Origin: CAZLRH01 sp964562015
GTDB lineage: Bacteria; Verrucomicrobiota; Verrucomicrobiia; Opitutales; JABDGR01
DNA length: 64,000 nt
Assembly (NCBI GenBank): GCA_964562015.1
Contig: CAZLRH010000006.1
Span: 124,001 to 188,000, forward strand
Direction of reading: 5' to 3'
The notes beneath the pieces were generated by a model that saw nothing but the letters and a program-made list of their open reading frames with translations, made no database searches and was not told where the DNA came from. Below are positions 24,709 through 32,992 of this stretch, one piece after another. Each line of letters opens with the position of its first letter. Within the stretch, counting starts at the first letter, position 1. Made by a program: the position numbers and the translations under genes.

Positions 24709-27510
24709 ATGGTAACGATGCAAACGGAAACTCTAGCCCCTCCGCCTTCCCCGCCCGAGCCCACGGATGAGCAGGCCGTAGCGGCAGTCCGCCAAGGCGA
24801 TTTGAACCGTTACCGCGAACTGGTCGAGCGCCACCAGCGGCTGGTGTTCGGCATCGCCTGGAGCCGGCTGGGCGACGCCGGGCTGGCCGAGGACGCCGCG
24901 CAGGAGGCCTTCATTCGCGGTTTTCGCTACCTGCCGATGCTCGAGAGTGGAGCAAAGTTTCCCGCGTGGATCAGCGCGATTGCCCGCAATGTTGCCATCG
25001 CCTTCGGGCTCAAGCACCGCCGCGAATTAAAACGCCGCGAGCGCTGGGCGCTCGAACATCCCACCACTGCTTTGCCCACCGCCATGCTCGACGAGCCGGG
25101 TTCAGCGGAGACGCTGCGCCATGCGCTGGCGGAACTGCCGGACCTCCATCGGGAATGCCTCGTGCTCTTTTACCTCGAAGGCAAAAGTGGGGCGGAAACC
25201 GCCGCCGCGCTCGGGCTCGAGGAGCCGGCTTTGCGCATGAGATTGATGCGGGCCCGGGCGGCCTTGCGCGAAAAATTGGAGAAAAAACTGGGAGACTCGC
25301 TCGAGCAATTGCGGCCCTCGCGCACCTTCGTGCCGTCGGTCATGGCCGCGGTGCTGGCCACCCCGGCTGGCAAAGCGGGCGGCGCGGGTGCGGGCGCGAC
25401 GCTTTTGTCCGTGCTGGGCAAGGTGCTGCCTTTCAAATTCATCCCGGCGTTTTTCTGGATGATTAGCCTGGTGCCGAGCATGTTGTTCACGGCCTGGCTG
25501 GGGCGGGAGGAGCGCCGTAATTTCCGCGATGCCGAAGGCTTTCGCCCGCGCCTGCATCGCATCTTTTACCGCCAGTTTCTGTGGGCTTTTCCCATGTTGA
25601 TGGCGGGGAGTTACGCGGTCGTGTATGTGGTGCAGCGGTCCTGGGGCGTCCAATCGGTCATGGTGTCATTGGGCGTTCTGACCCTGGCCCTGGCGCTTTA
25701 TTCCGCACGGCAATACTCGTTTGTGCGCAACCGATATTATTTCCGGCAACTGCTGTACGTCACCGTGATGGGCTTGACCGAGGTGGCGGTGGGCGCGGGC
25801 TGGCTGCCGATTATTTGGTTCAGTCCGATTATGCTCTTGGCGACCTTTGCCTGGGTGTCCGTGCAGAAGGACCGGCCCCTGCGCATGGACTATAATTTAT
25901 TCCTGCGCGCGGCGCAAAAAATGTTGCCGGAGGCGTCTGCCGCGACGGTGCCCGCCGCCCAGGCCTTTCCCCTTTCGCCTGCCGGGATGCGCGAATTCGG
26001 CCGTTTTTTGGCCACTCGTTTTCTGACTATAAATTATCGCTGGGAAAACGACGGGCTGAAGTTGCGGGTTCCGCCCCTGCAACCCACTTTCCTCAATAAT
26101 TTCAAATCCTTTTTTAACCCGTTTAGTCATTCCGCGTCCTTCCTATTGATGCAGGGGGACGGCACGGTCAAGGCGTATTGCGGGCTTCGGGATGAGGCCG
26201 CCCTGCGGTCACTCGACCCGGCGGCGCCTCTGGTCCGCGCAGAGGTCGAGCAGCAAGTCACCGCCGCGGTGAACCGGGCTTGGGCTTTCTTCCGGGCTGG
26301 CGATGCGGTCGCCGCCGAGGGGGCCTTGGGCCAAACACCGGAATCGGAAATTTTCATTGTCCCCGGCGCAATCGCACCGTCGTTCCGCTGGACGAAGCGA
26401 GTGATGCTGGGGTTTTTGATTATTACGGTGGGCCTTACGCTTTGGGCCTGGAGCATGATGGGCCGGTCTCGAATTACGACGCGAGCTTTGTCCCCGGTCA
26501 CGGCTTCCGCTGGGCAAGTGCGGGCCGCGTTGCAGGATTGGGCGAACGGCATTTCTCCGCCCGGCGCGCCATCCACCTCGTGGTACGGCGACATCTACAC
26601 CAGTTACCTGTTGCCCCAGGCGGAATTATTTGGGCCGGAGGCTTTCGCGCAGGTGCAGGCGCGATTGCGGGCGGATTCTTCGCGTGGGGGAAAGGCAACC
26701 TCCTTTGGGGGCCTCTCGTTCGTGGAGGAAAAAGCGGTCGCCCAGGACTGGCTCCCGCCCGCCGAGCTGGGCGCCACGCCGGCGACCGTGCACGCGTATT
26801 TCAACGCCCTCAACCCGGCAAATCGCGCGCGGATGCTGCAACTGGATACCTCCGCGGTCAAGGGTGAGACCTATACTGTGCTCACTTCCGAGCTGCTTCT
26901 CTGGCAACTGCGCTGGTTGCGGAAGGTGGAGAGCCTGGACTTGGTGGAGGCCGCGCCGATTATCGCACAATTGCGCGCGAGCCAGGTGCTCGACGAAAAA
27001 CCCATCGCGGGCCGCCGCCCGCTCAAGGAGTGGAAATCGGTTAACGGCCTTTTTATCACGCAAGGGTGGGACCCGTTGCAGGACACTTACCAAGCGCTGG
27101 CGATGCTGGAAATGCTGGGTGGGCTCGGCCAGATTGATCGCGAGGCGTGCATTCAGGGCATCCTGCGCTTGCACCAAGGCAAAGGGGTCTTTGGTGCGCC
27201 GATGGGTTCCGACCACGCGGTGCTCTTAATCTGGGGTGACGCCCAAGACACGTTTTGTGCATTCGAGTCGTTGCGCATCCTGCACGCCCTTGACCGCGTA
27301 AAGGACCTCGCGCAATGGAAATTTCGACCCATGAATACCGCCGCCGCCCGCCCAGCCCTGGAAGTTTCTTCGTCACCAGGAACTCCGCCGCCCCGAGCGC
27401 TCGCGTGGGATGAAATCGAGGCTTGGGTGGCCGCACAACGCCTGGACCGTAACTTGCGGGAACACGCGGCCGACTCTTTGGCCCCGTATCGTTCGTTGCT
27501 CGAACCTTGA
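24709..27510 (+). CDS. ECF-type sigma factor fused to membrane and prenyltransferase-like toroid domains
   Basis: Residues 20-95 hold sigma region 2 (RYRELVERHQRLVFGIAWSR, EDAAQEAFIRGFRYL, FPAWISAIARN). Residues 135-195 hold region 4 (LAELPDLHRECLVLFYLEGK, then ETAAALGLEEPALRMRLMRA). After region 4 the protein continues for about 740 residues instead of ending. Membrane segments lie near 240-265, 288-308, 313-332, 345-385 and 563-583. The distal part (about 600-870) contains two DTYQALAMLEMLGGLGQID/DTFCAFESLRILHAL-type repeats with a GVFGAP loop. This resembles the alpha/alpha toroid of prenyltransferases and squalene cyclases. A sigma factor tethered to the membrane with an extracytoplasmic sensor is a reasonable model. 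No anti-sigma gene adjoins it. The ATG at 24709 is chosen; a second ATG is at 24718. Confidence 0.85.
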   Translation: MVTMQTETLAPPPSPPEPTDEQAVAAVRQGDLNRYRELVERHQRLVFGIAWSRLGDAGLAEDAAQEAFIRGFRYLPMLESGAKFPAWISAIARNVAIAFGLKHRRELKRRERWALEHPTTALPTAMLDEPGSAETLRHALAELPDLHRECLVLFYLEGKSGAETAAALGLEEPALRMRLMRARAALREKLEKKLGDSLEQLRPSRTFVPSVMAAVLATPAGKAGGAGAGATLLSVLGKVLPFKFIPAFFWMISLVPSMLFTAWLGREERRNFRDAEGFRPRLHRIFYRQFLWAFPMLMAGSYAVVYVVQRSWGVQSVMVSLGVLTLALALYSARQYSFVRNRYYFRQLLYVTVMGLTEVAVGAGWLPIIWFSPIMLLATFAWVSVQKDRPLRMDYNLFLRAAQKMLPEASAATVPAAQAFPLSPAGMREFGRFLATRFLTINYRWENDGLKLRVPPLQPTFLNNFKSFFNPFSHSASFLLMQGDGTVKAYCGLRDEAALRSLDPAAPLVRAEVEQQVTAAVNRAWAFFRAGDAVAAEGALGQTPESEIFIVPGAIAPSFRWTKRVMLGFLIITVGLTLWAWSMMGRSRITTRALSPVTASAGQVRAALQDWANGISPPGAPSTSWYGDIYTSYLLPQAELFGPEAFAQVQARLRADSSRGGKATSFGGLSFVEEKAVAQDWLPPAELGATPATVHAYFNALNPANRARMLQLDTSAVKGETYTVLTSELLLWQLRWLRKVESLDLVEAAPIIAQLRASQVLDEKPIAGRRPLKEWKSVNGLFITQGWDPLQDTYQALAMLEMLGGLGQIDREACIQGILRLHQGKGVFGAPMGSDHAVLLIWGDAQDTFCAFESLRILHALDRVKDLAQWKFRPMNTAAARPALEVSSSPGTPPPRALAWDEIEAWVAAQRLDRNLREHAADSLAPYRSLLEP

Positions 27511-27609
27511 GCAGGCCGGACTTTTCTTTTTTTACACCTAACGCTGGATTTCCGGCGTTTCTTCGGTAGGCTCCGAGTTGCGGCTGGCCGCGCTGCGGCC
27601 CGGGGCATT

Positions 27610-28569
27610 ATGAATAAATCGCTTTTGTTCGTGAGCGGCGTCCTGGCGGGAATTTGCCTGATGGTGGGTTACCACTATGGGCTCTCCTTTTACTCCGAGC
27701 CGGAACTCACCAAGGCCCGCCGCGCGCTTTCCCACGAGGAAATGCTCAACACCCAGATGCACGACGAGAACGTCGCCTTGAACGACGAAATCGACGTGCT
27801 CAGGCTGCAACTCAAAGCCGGCCATTCGCTCGCTGCGAACGCGTCCGCCGCCCCGGCCCTTGACTCCGCCGCCGGCTCCTTTGTGCCCCTCTCGCCCATG
27901 ACGCAGATGGAGGCCCTCCTGCAAAATCCCAAGACCCGCGACCTCATCGCCGCCGAGCAACGCCGGCTCATGGAGGCGACTTACGCCGACCTCATCAAGA
28001 GTTTCGACCTCAACGCCGAGGAGCACGCCCATTTCATCAATTTGCTCGTGAACAAACAGTTCGCGCAGATGGACCTCGGCAGCGCCTTGATGAGCGCCGA
28101 CCTCGATCCGGAGGCCCGTGCCGCTCTCACCAAGAAATTGCAGGACTCGATGATCGTCGCCGACGACAAAATTCAGGAATTCCTCAACAACGACGAAGAC
28201 TTCGCGGCCTATAAAAATTATTCCGACCAGCAGCCCGAGCGCGTGCAGTTGCAGTCCCTCGACTCGAGCCTGGCCGGTGCCGGCCAGCCGCTTTCCACCG
28301 ACCAAAAGACCGCCTTGCTCAATGCGATGTATAAGGAGCGCAAGAATTTCGACTTTCCTGTCGCCAACGGCGCGGCTGCGGACACTCCGGTCTCCGAACA
28401 AATCCTCCAGCAGCAGGAACGATTGCAGGCTCAGATTGAAGTGCGGGCCGCGCAAATTCTCACCCCCGCGCAACTCAAGGTCTTTCAGGCCGGCCAGGCG
28501 GCCTCCCGTCAATCCATGCGCGCGGGCACCCAGATGGTCGCGCCTGCCCCGGCGTCGCCGGCCAATTAA
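27610..28569 (+). CDS. Hypothetical membrane-anchored protein with LTxxQ-like end
   Basis: I do not recognise a specific family. The 319-residue protein has one N-terminal membrane anchor (residues 4-25), then a charged coiled-coil-like segment (ELTKARRALSHEEMLNTQMH) and an Ala/Pro linker. A mostly helical C-terminal region is rich in Gln, Glu and Asp. Near the end, AAQILTPAQLKVFQAGQAAS resembles the LTxxQ motif of the Spy/CpxP periplasmic chaperone group, but this is a weak clue. It lies 99 nt after the sigma factor on the same strand, so it may be part of the same response. A tRNA gene follows. Confidence 0.7.
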   Translation: MNKSLLFVSGVLAGICLMVGYHYGLSFYSEPELTKARRALSHEEMLNTQMHDENVALNDEIDVLRLQLKAGHSLAANASAAPALDSAAGSFVPLSPMTQMEALLQNPKTRDLIAAEQRRLMEATYADLIKSFDLNAEEHAHFINLLVNKQFAQMDLGSALMSADLDPEARAALTKKLQDSMIVADDKIQEFLNNDEDFAAYKNYSDQQPERVQLQSLDSSLAGAGQPLSTDQKTALLNAMYKERKNFDFPVANGAAADTPVSEQILQQQERLQAQIEVRAAQILTPAQLKVFQAGQAASRQSMRAGTQMVAPAPASPAN

Positions 28570-28667
28570 CCGGATTGGCCGCTGAAATTGGCGGGGCCGG
28601 CCGGCCCCACTAACGGCTTGCCTCCCGGCGGGGCGGTATGGATGATAGCCGGTTTCCCCCGTATGGC

Positions 28668-28744
28668 GGACGGCTAGCTCAGTTGGTTAGAGCGCCTGCT
28701 TTACACGCAGGATGTCACAGGTTCAAGTCCTGTGCCGTCCACCA
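28668..28744 (+). tRNA. tRNA-Val (anticodon TAC)
   Basis: The acceptor arms GGACGGC (28668-28674) and GCCGTCC (28734-28740) pair perfectly and are followed by discriminator A and an encoded CCA. The anticodon stem CCTGC/GCAGG encloses loop TTTACAC, giving anticodon TAC, which reads valine GUA and GUG codons. The T arm CACAGGTTCAAGTCCTGTG is canonical, as is the D arm GCTCAGTTGGTTAGAGC. It ends only 23 nt before the ilvN start codon. Confidence 0.97.
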
Positions 28745-28767
28745 GACTGGGGGTGGCAAGGGCACTC

Positions 28768-29247
28768 ATGCGACACACCATCTCCATCCTGGTCGAAAAC
28801 AAATTCGGCGTGCTGGCGCGCGTGGCCGGCATGTTCTCCGGCCGCGGCTTCAACATCGAAACGCTGAACGTCGGCCCCACCCAAAATGCGGAATTGTCCC
28901 GCATCACCGTCACCATCGTGGCCGATGAGACGGCCCTCGACCAGTGCGTCCGCCAGCTCAACAAGCTCGTCAATGTCATCACGGTGACGGACTTCTCGCG
29001 CGGCGAGCCGTTCGTGGCCCGCGAACTCGTCATGGTGAAGCTTGACTGCACCCGCACGACCCGTTCGGAAATCGTCGAGATCGCCTCCATCTTCCGCGCC
29101 AAGGTCGTGGACGTGACGCCCGAGTCCATCACGCTCGAGTGCACGGGCAACGACAACAAGATCAAGGCCTTCCTCGAAATCATTTCGCCCTTCGGCGTCA
29201 AGGAACTCGCCCGCACCGGCAACCTCGCGCTCCCGCGCGGTGGCTGA
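28768..29247 (+). CDS. ilvN: Acetolactate synthase small (regulatory) subunit
   Basis: From the ATG at 28768 (MRHTISILVENKFGVLARVA) the product has 159 residues, the standard length of IlvH/IlvN. It has an N-terminal ACT domain (GMFSGRGFNIETLNVGPTQN) that binds valine for feedback inhibition, followed by the ALS_ss_C domain (ELVMVKLDCTRTTRSEIVEI to ISPFGVKELARTGNLALPRG). The catalytic subunit IlvB is not in the window. The gene follows tRNA-Val by 23 nt and precedes ilvC by 128 nt, so it belongs to the branched-chain amino-acid pathway block. No Shine-Dalgarno stronger than GGCAAGGG is visible. Confidence 0.96.
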   Translation: MRHTISILVENKFGVLARVAGMFSGRGFNIETLNVGPTQNAELSRITVTIVADETALDQCVRQLNKLVNVITVTDFSRGEPFVARELVMVKLDCTRTTRSEIVEIASIFRAKVVDVTPESITLECTGNDNKIKAFLEIISPFGVKELARTGNLALPRGG

Positions 29248-29249
29248 GT

Positions 29250-29282
29250 TTTTTTGACAGAATTTACAAAATTTACGGAATT
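29250..29282. repeat. Second copy of the dispersed 9-nt-periodic repeat
   Basis: This 33-nt stretch begins with a T run and the nonamer-like words ACAGAATTT, ACAAAATTT and ACGGAATTA. It matches 15233-15265 at 30 of 33 positions. It lies directly after the ilvN stop codon. Confidence 0.7.
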
Positions 29283-29321
29283 ATTCTGCAACTTGAAACC
29301 CGCAACCCACAACTAAAAACC

Positions 29322-29369
29322 AGAACACGAAGTACTAGAACACGAAGTACTAGAACACTAAAACACTTT
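29322..29369. repeat. 15-nt (8+7) leader repeat before ilvC
   Basis: Two exact copies of AGAACACGAAGTACT and a third divergent copy (AGAACACTAAAACAC) run up to 6 nt before the start codon of ilvC. The word TACTAGAACACTAA also occurs in the pheT leader (41726-41790), on that gene's sense strand. Confidence 0.8.
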
Positions 29370-29375
29370 CTTACC

Positions 29376-30407
29376 ATGCCTGCCAAAGTCTACACCGATA
29401 AAGACGCCGATTTGGGCGTATTCAAAAACAAAACCCTCGCCGTCATTGGCTTCGGTTCCCAGGGCCACGCCCACGCGCTGAATCTGAAGGACAGCGGCGC
29501 GCGCGTCATCATCGGCCTGTATCCCGGTAGCCAGTCGTGGAAAGTGGCCCAGGAAAAGGGCTTTGAGGTTTATCCCACCGCCGAGGCCGTGCGCCGCGCC
29601 GATGTCATCATGGTCGGCCTGCCGGACATGAAACAGCCCAGCGTTTACGAAAAGGACATCGCGCCGAACCTTGCGCCCGGCAAGACGCTTCTCTTCACGC
29701 ACGGCCTGTGCATCCATTTCGGGCTCATCCAGCCGCCGAAAAACGTGAACGTTATCATGGTGGCGCCCAAGGGCCCCGGCCACATCGTGCGTTCGCAGTA
29801 CCTCGAAGGCAAGGGCGTGCCCGCGCTCATCGCCATTCATCGCGACGCCTCCAAGGACGCCAAGCGCATCGCGCTCGCGTGGGCGAAGGGCGTGGGCGGC
29901 ACCCGCGCCGGCGTGCTCCAGACCAGCTTTAAGGAAGAGGCCGAGACAGACCTCTTCGGCGAACAGGCCGTGCTCTGCGGCGGCGCCACCGCCCTCGTGC
30001 AGGCGGGTTTTGAAACCCTCACCGAAGCCGGCTACCAGCCCGAAATGGCCTACTTCGAGTGCCTCCATGAATTGAAGCTCATTGTGGACTTGATGATCGA
30101 ATCCGGCATCGCCGGCATGAGATTCTCCATTTCTGAAACCGCCAAGTTCGGCGACGTGACCCGCGGCCCACGCGTCATCGGCGCGGCGGCCAAGAAGGAG
30201 ATGAAAAAGATTCTCAAGGAAATCCAGAGCGGCCAGTTCACCCGCGAATGGGTCAATGAGTACAAGGGCGGCCTGAAGAATTATAAGCGCCTGCTCGCCG
30301 CCGGTGAGAAACACCCCATCGAGAAAACCGGCAAACGCCTCCGCTCCCTCATGTCGTGGCTCCCCAAGCGCAACATCAAGGGCGCCCAGGCCTCGTATGT
30401 GAAGTAG
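29376..30407 (+). CDS. ilvC: Ketol-acid reductoisomerase (class I)
   Basis: IlvC converts acetolactate or acetohydroxybutyrate to the dihydroxy acids of valine and isoleucine synthesis, using NADPH and Mg2+. From 29376 (MPAKVYTDKDADLGVFKNKT) the 343-residue product has the Rossmann loop AVIGFGSQGHAHALNLKDSG and GAR-VIIGL. It also has KGPGHIVRSQYLEGKGVPAL, the metal-binding EEAETDLFGEQAVLCGG (Asp and Glu), and YFECLHELKLIVDLMIESGI. Length is that of the short class I enzymes. It follows ilvN in the same direction. The leader contains the 15-nt repeat instead of an obvious purine-rich ribosome site. Confidence 0.97.
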   Translation: MPAKVYTDKDADLGVFKNKTLAVIGFGSQGHAHALNLKDSGARVIIGLYPGSQSWKVAQEKGFEVYPTAEAVRRADVIMVGLPDMKQPSVYEKDIAPNLAPGKTLLFTHGLCIHFGLIQPPKNVNVIMVAPKGPGHIVRSQYLEGKGVPALIAIHRDASKDAKRIALAWAKGVGGTRAGVLQTSFKEEAETDLFGEQAVLCGGATALVQAGFETLTEAGYQPEMAYFECLHELKLIVDLMIESGIAGMRFSISETAKFGDVTRGPRVIGAAAKKEMKKILKEIQSGQFTREWVNEYKGGLKNYKRLLAAGEKHPIEKTGKRLRSLMSWLPKRNIKGAQASYVK

Positions 30408-30418
30408 GGACTAGGGAA

Positions 30419-30543
30419 GAATGTAGAATAGAGAAGGTGGAAGGTAGAATTCCGGAGGCAGGGCGGGGCGTCCCTGGCCCGACTTACTGCGTTCATTTTT
30501 TATTCTACATTCTACCTTCTCCATTCTACGTTCTCCCTCCTTC
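30419..30543. repeat. Inverted pair of 7-nt-periodic tracts before the cobA-hemD gene
   Basis: The left tract has the heptamers GAATGTA, GAATAGA, GAAGGTG and GAAGGTA (30419-30446). The right tract has ATTCTAC, ATTCTAC, CTTCTCC, ATTCTAC, GTTCTCC and CTCCTTC (30502-30543) and runs without a break into the ATG at 30544. The two are approximate reverse complements with a loop of about 50 nt, so the mRNA could fold over the start region. There is no typical Shine-Dalgarno sequence. Confidence 0.85.
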
Positions 30544-32073
30544 ATGGCTGCCCAAGTCTATCTCGTCGGCGCCGGGCCGGGTGAGCCCGGTCTGGTCACT
30601 TTGCGTGCGCGTGAACTCATCGCGCGCTGCGATGTGCTCATCTACGACCGGCTGGTCAACCCGGAGTTGCGCACTTGGGTCAAGGAGGGCTGCGAATTGC
30701 TTTATGTCGGCAAGGACCCGCACGTCCACGCCATCCCGCAGGACCAGATTGAGGACCTCATCGTCGCGCGCGCCAAGGCCGGCAAAGTCGTCGTGCGCCT
30801 GAAGGGTGGCGACCCGTTTATTTTCGGTCGCGGCGGCGAAGAAGCCCAGCGTCTCGCCCGCGACGGCGTGGCCTTCGAAATTGTGCCGGGCGTGACGGCT
30901 GCGCTCGCTGCCGCCGCCAGCGCAGGCATTCCTTTGACGCATCGTGATTTCGCCTCGTCGGTGAGTTTTGTCACCGGCCATGAAGATCCGGAGAAACACG
31001 AGTTTCGCGTGGATTTTCGGAAATTCGGGCCGGTCGGCGGCACTCTCTGCCTCTACATGGCGATGGGCCAGTTGGAACGTATTGTGGGGGAATTGCGCGC
31101 GGGTGGCCTCGCTGCCGAAACCCCGGCCGCGGTCGTGCAATGGGCGACGACCGCGCAGCAGCGTACCTTGTTTTCTCCCTTAGGTGAGCTGCCCGCGGCC
31201 GTGGCGAAAGCCGGCCTCGGCGCGCCCGCCGTCGTCATCATTGGAGCCGCGGTGGCGGCGGCGCATGGCATCGGTTGGTTCGAGGCGCGCCCGTTGTTCG
31301 GCAAACGCATCGTCGTCGCGCGGGCCCGCGAACAGGCGGGCGAATTACGTCGCAAATTCGAAGACCTCGGCGCGGAGGTGCTCGAGTTGCCGCTCATCCG
31401 CATCACGCCTGAAGTGGATGAGAAAATCGCCGACGATGTTTTTGGCGAACTCGCGACCTACGATTGGGGCGTCTTCACCAGCCCGAACGGGGTGCGCGGC
31501 TTTTTTGACGAAGTCATGCGCCGCCATCACGACGTGCGCGTCGTCGGCCCGATGAAATTTGCCTGCATCGGCGCGGCCACGGCCCGCGAAGTGGAGAAAT
31601 ATCATTTGCAAGTGGACCTGGTGCCCGAGACCTCAACGGCGGTCGCCCTGGCCGACGCGATGATGAAGCACTCCTCGCTGGACAATCTCCGCATCCTCGT
31701 CGTCACCGGAAATCGCAACCGCGACGAATTGGTCACCAAGCTCGAAAAGGAAGGCATCGCGCTGGTGGACATCTTCCAAGTATACCGGACGGACTTGACC
31801 GACTTGGCGCAAGATCCGGCCGCGGAGACTTTTCGGAAAAGCGGGGCCGATGCCCTCGCGTTCACCAGCGCCTCGACCGTCGAATCCTTCGCCCAGCAGG
31901 CGCGGCATTTGCAACTGGCCCCCGGCGCGCGCAAACCGCTCGCCTGTGCCATCGGCCCGCTGACCGCCGCGGCGTTGAAGGCCCACGGCTTGAAAGCGGA
32001 TATCGAAGCGCCCGAGCACTCCCTCGACGGGCTCGTGGCAGCGGTGCGCACCCGGCTGGAACGTGCCCGTTAA
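30544..32073 (+). CDS. cobA-hemD: Uroporphyrinogen-III C-methyltransferase / uroporphyrinogen-III synthase fusion
   Basis: The 509-residue protein joins two tetrapyrrole enzymes. Residues 1-240 are SUMT (CobA): VYLVGAGPGEPGLVTLRARE, the CDVLIYDRLV block, RLKGGDPFIFGRGGEEAQRL, IVPGVTAALAAAASAGIPLT and the VQWATTAQQRT region. This part methylates uroporphyrinogen III to precorrin-2 with SAM. Residues 255-509 are HemD: GKRIVVARAREQAGELRRKF, DWGVFTSPNGVRGFF, FACIGAATAREVEKYHL and LAFTSASTVESFAQQ. This part closes hydroxymethylbilane to uroporphyrinogen III. The fused order is known from several phyla. Products feed siroheme, haem or B12 synthesis. No cobalamin riboswitch is apparent; the leader is the heptad repeat pair. 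Confidence 0.95.
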   Translation: MAAQVYLVGAGPGEPGLVTLRARELIARCDVLIYDRLVNPELRTWVKEGCELLYVGKDPHVHAIPQDQIEDLIVARAKAGKVVVRLKGGDPFIFGRGGEEAQRLARDGVAFEIVPGVTAALAAAASAGIPLTHRDFASSVSFVTGHEDPEKHEFRVDFRKFGPVGGTLCLYMAMGQLERIVGELRAGGLAAETPAAVVQWATTAQQRTLFSPLGELPAAVAKAGLGAPAVVIIGAAVAAAHGIGWFEARPLFGKRIVVARAREQAGELRRKFEDLGAEVLELPLIRITPEVDEKIADDVFGELATYDWGVFTSPNGVRGFFDEVMRRHHDVRVVGPMKFACIGAATAREVEKYHLQVDLVPETSTAVALADAMMKHSSLDNLRILVVTGNRNRDELVTKLEKEGIALVDIFQVYRTDLTDLAQDPAAETFRKSGADALAFTSASTVESFAQQARHLQLAPGARKPLACAIGPLTAAALKAHGLKADIEAPEHSLDGLVAAVRTRLERAR

Positions 32074-32292
32074 ACTCGTTGCCGTGGCTGTGTTGCGGTC
32101 TGGCACGAATTACGCGCCTGCAATGCCCAATGCGGGGAGTAAATAATCTGAAGCGGTGGCACGTTCCTTCGCTGGGCGAAGAAATGCAGTGGCTTTTTTG
32201 GCGCGTGTGGCTTATACTTCGGCTCAGTTCGTGGCCACGCTAACGAACGCCGGGGTCGCCGGTTGGCTCCGCTGGCCCCCCTTTTTTCCGCC

Positions 32293-32934
32293 ATGCGTCC
32301 ACGCGTTAAAATTTGCGGGTTGACCCGCCCCGAAGACGCCCGACTGGCCAGCGAGCTCGGGGCGGATTACTGTGCCGTGAATTTCTTCCCGGAATCGCCG
32401 CGTTATGTGCCCGAGGTGGCGGCGTCCGCGTTGACGACAGTGATTCCCCGCGGCAAGCGCGTGGCGGTTGACGTGAACCCCGCGCCGGGCATTTTGCAAA
32501 AACGCCGCGCCGCGGGCTTCGATTTTTTTCAAGTGCACTACGATGTGCGCGAGACGGCGGAGGAGGTTTTGCAAGGATGGTCCGGCGAAGTCGGCGCCGA
32601 CCGCCTGTGGCTGGCGCCACGCTTGCCGCCGGGGGTACCGTTTCCTGCCGCCGCGTTGGCTGCGGCTGAAACCCTGGTGGTCGATACTTTCCAGCAGGGC
32701 ACTTTTGGCGGCACGGGCCGCGCGGGTGACTGGCCGCATTTTCGCGCCCTGCGCGAGCAACACCCGGACCGCCGCTGGGTGCTGTCCGGTGGCCTGCGCC
32801 CGGAAAACATTCGCGCCGCCCTCAGCGCGACGGGCGCCGAAATCGTGGACGTCAACAGCGGCATCGAGACCGCGCCCGGCATCAAGGACGCCATCAAGCT
32901 CGACTTGCTGTTTGCGCAACTGGCCGAGTTGTAA
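32293..32934 (+). CDS. trpF: Phosphoribosylanthranilate isomerase
   Basis: TrpF carries out the Amadori rearrangement of N-(5-phosphoribosyl)anthranilate in tryptophan synthesis. From 32293 (MRPRVKICGLTRPEDARLAS) the product has 213 residues. It shows the catalytic Cys in VKICGLTRPEDA, GADYCAVNFFPESPRYV, the later catalytic Asp in LVVDTFQQGTFGGTGRAGDW, WVLSGGLRPENI and the phosphate-binding DVNSGIETAPGIKD. It is a (beta/alpha)8 barrel of standard size. It stands alone, away from other trp genes, as is common in this phylum. The 219-nt gap before it contains a small stem (CTTCGC/GCGAAG) but nothing I can call. Confidence 0.95.
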   Translation: MRPRVKICGLTRPEDARLASELGADYCAVNFFPESPRYVPEVAASALTTVIPRGKRVAVDVNPAPGILQKRRAAGFDFFQVHYDVRETAEEVLQGWSGEVGADRLWLAPRLPPGVPFPAAALAAAETLVVDTFQQGTFGGTGRAGDWPHFRALREQHPDRRWVLSGGLRPENIRAALSATGAEIVDVNSGIETAPGIKDAIKLDLLFAQLAEL

Positions 32935-32992
32935 TCTGCGTCGGGAGAAACAGAAATTACGGCTCGCCTCCCTGTGAGGCGAACGCTAATTC

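Noticed and set aside
28594..28609. 16-bp GC palindrome as a terminator or recombination site
   Set aside because: It is a perfect GGGGCCGGCC-type palindrome with no loop and no T-tract; in DNA this rich in GC it may be chance.
29322..29369. Short repeats as a CRISPR array
   Set aside because: Units are 15 nt, adjacent and without unique spacers; there are no cas genes in the window.
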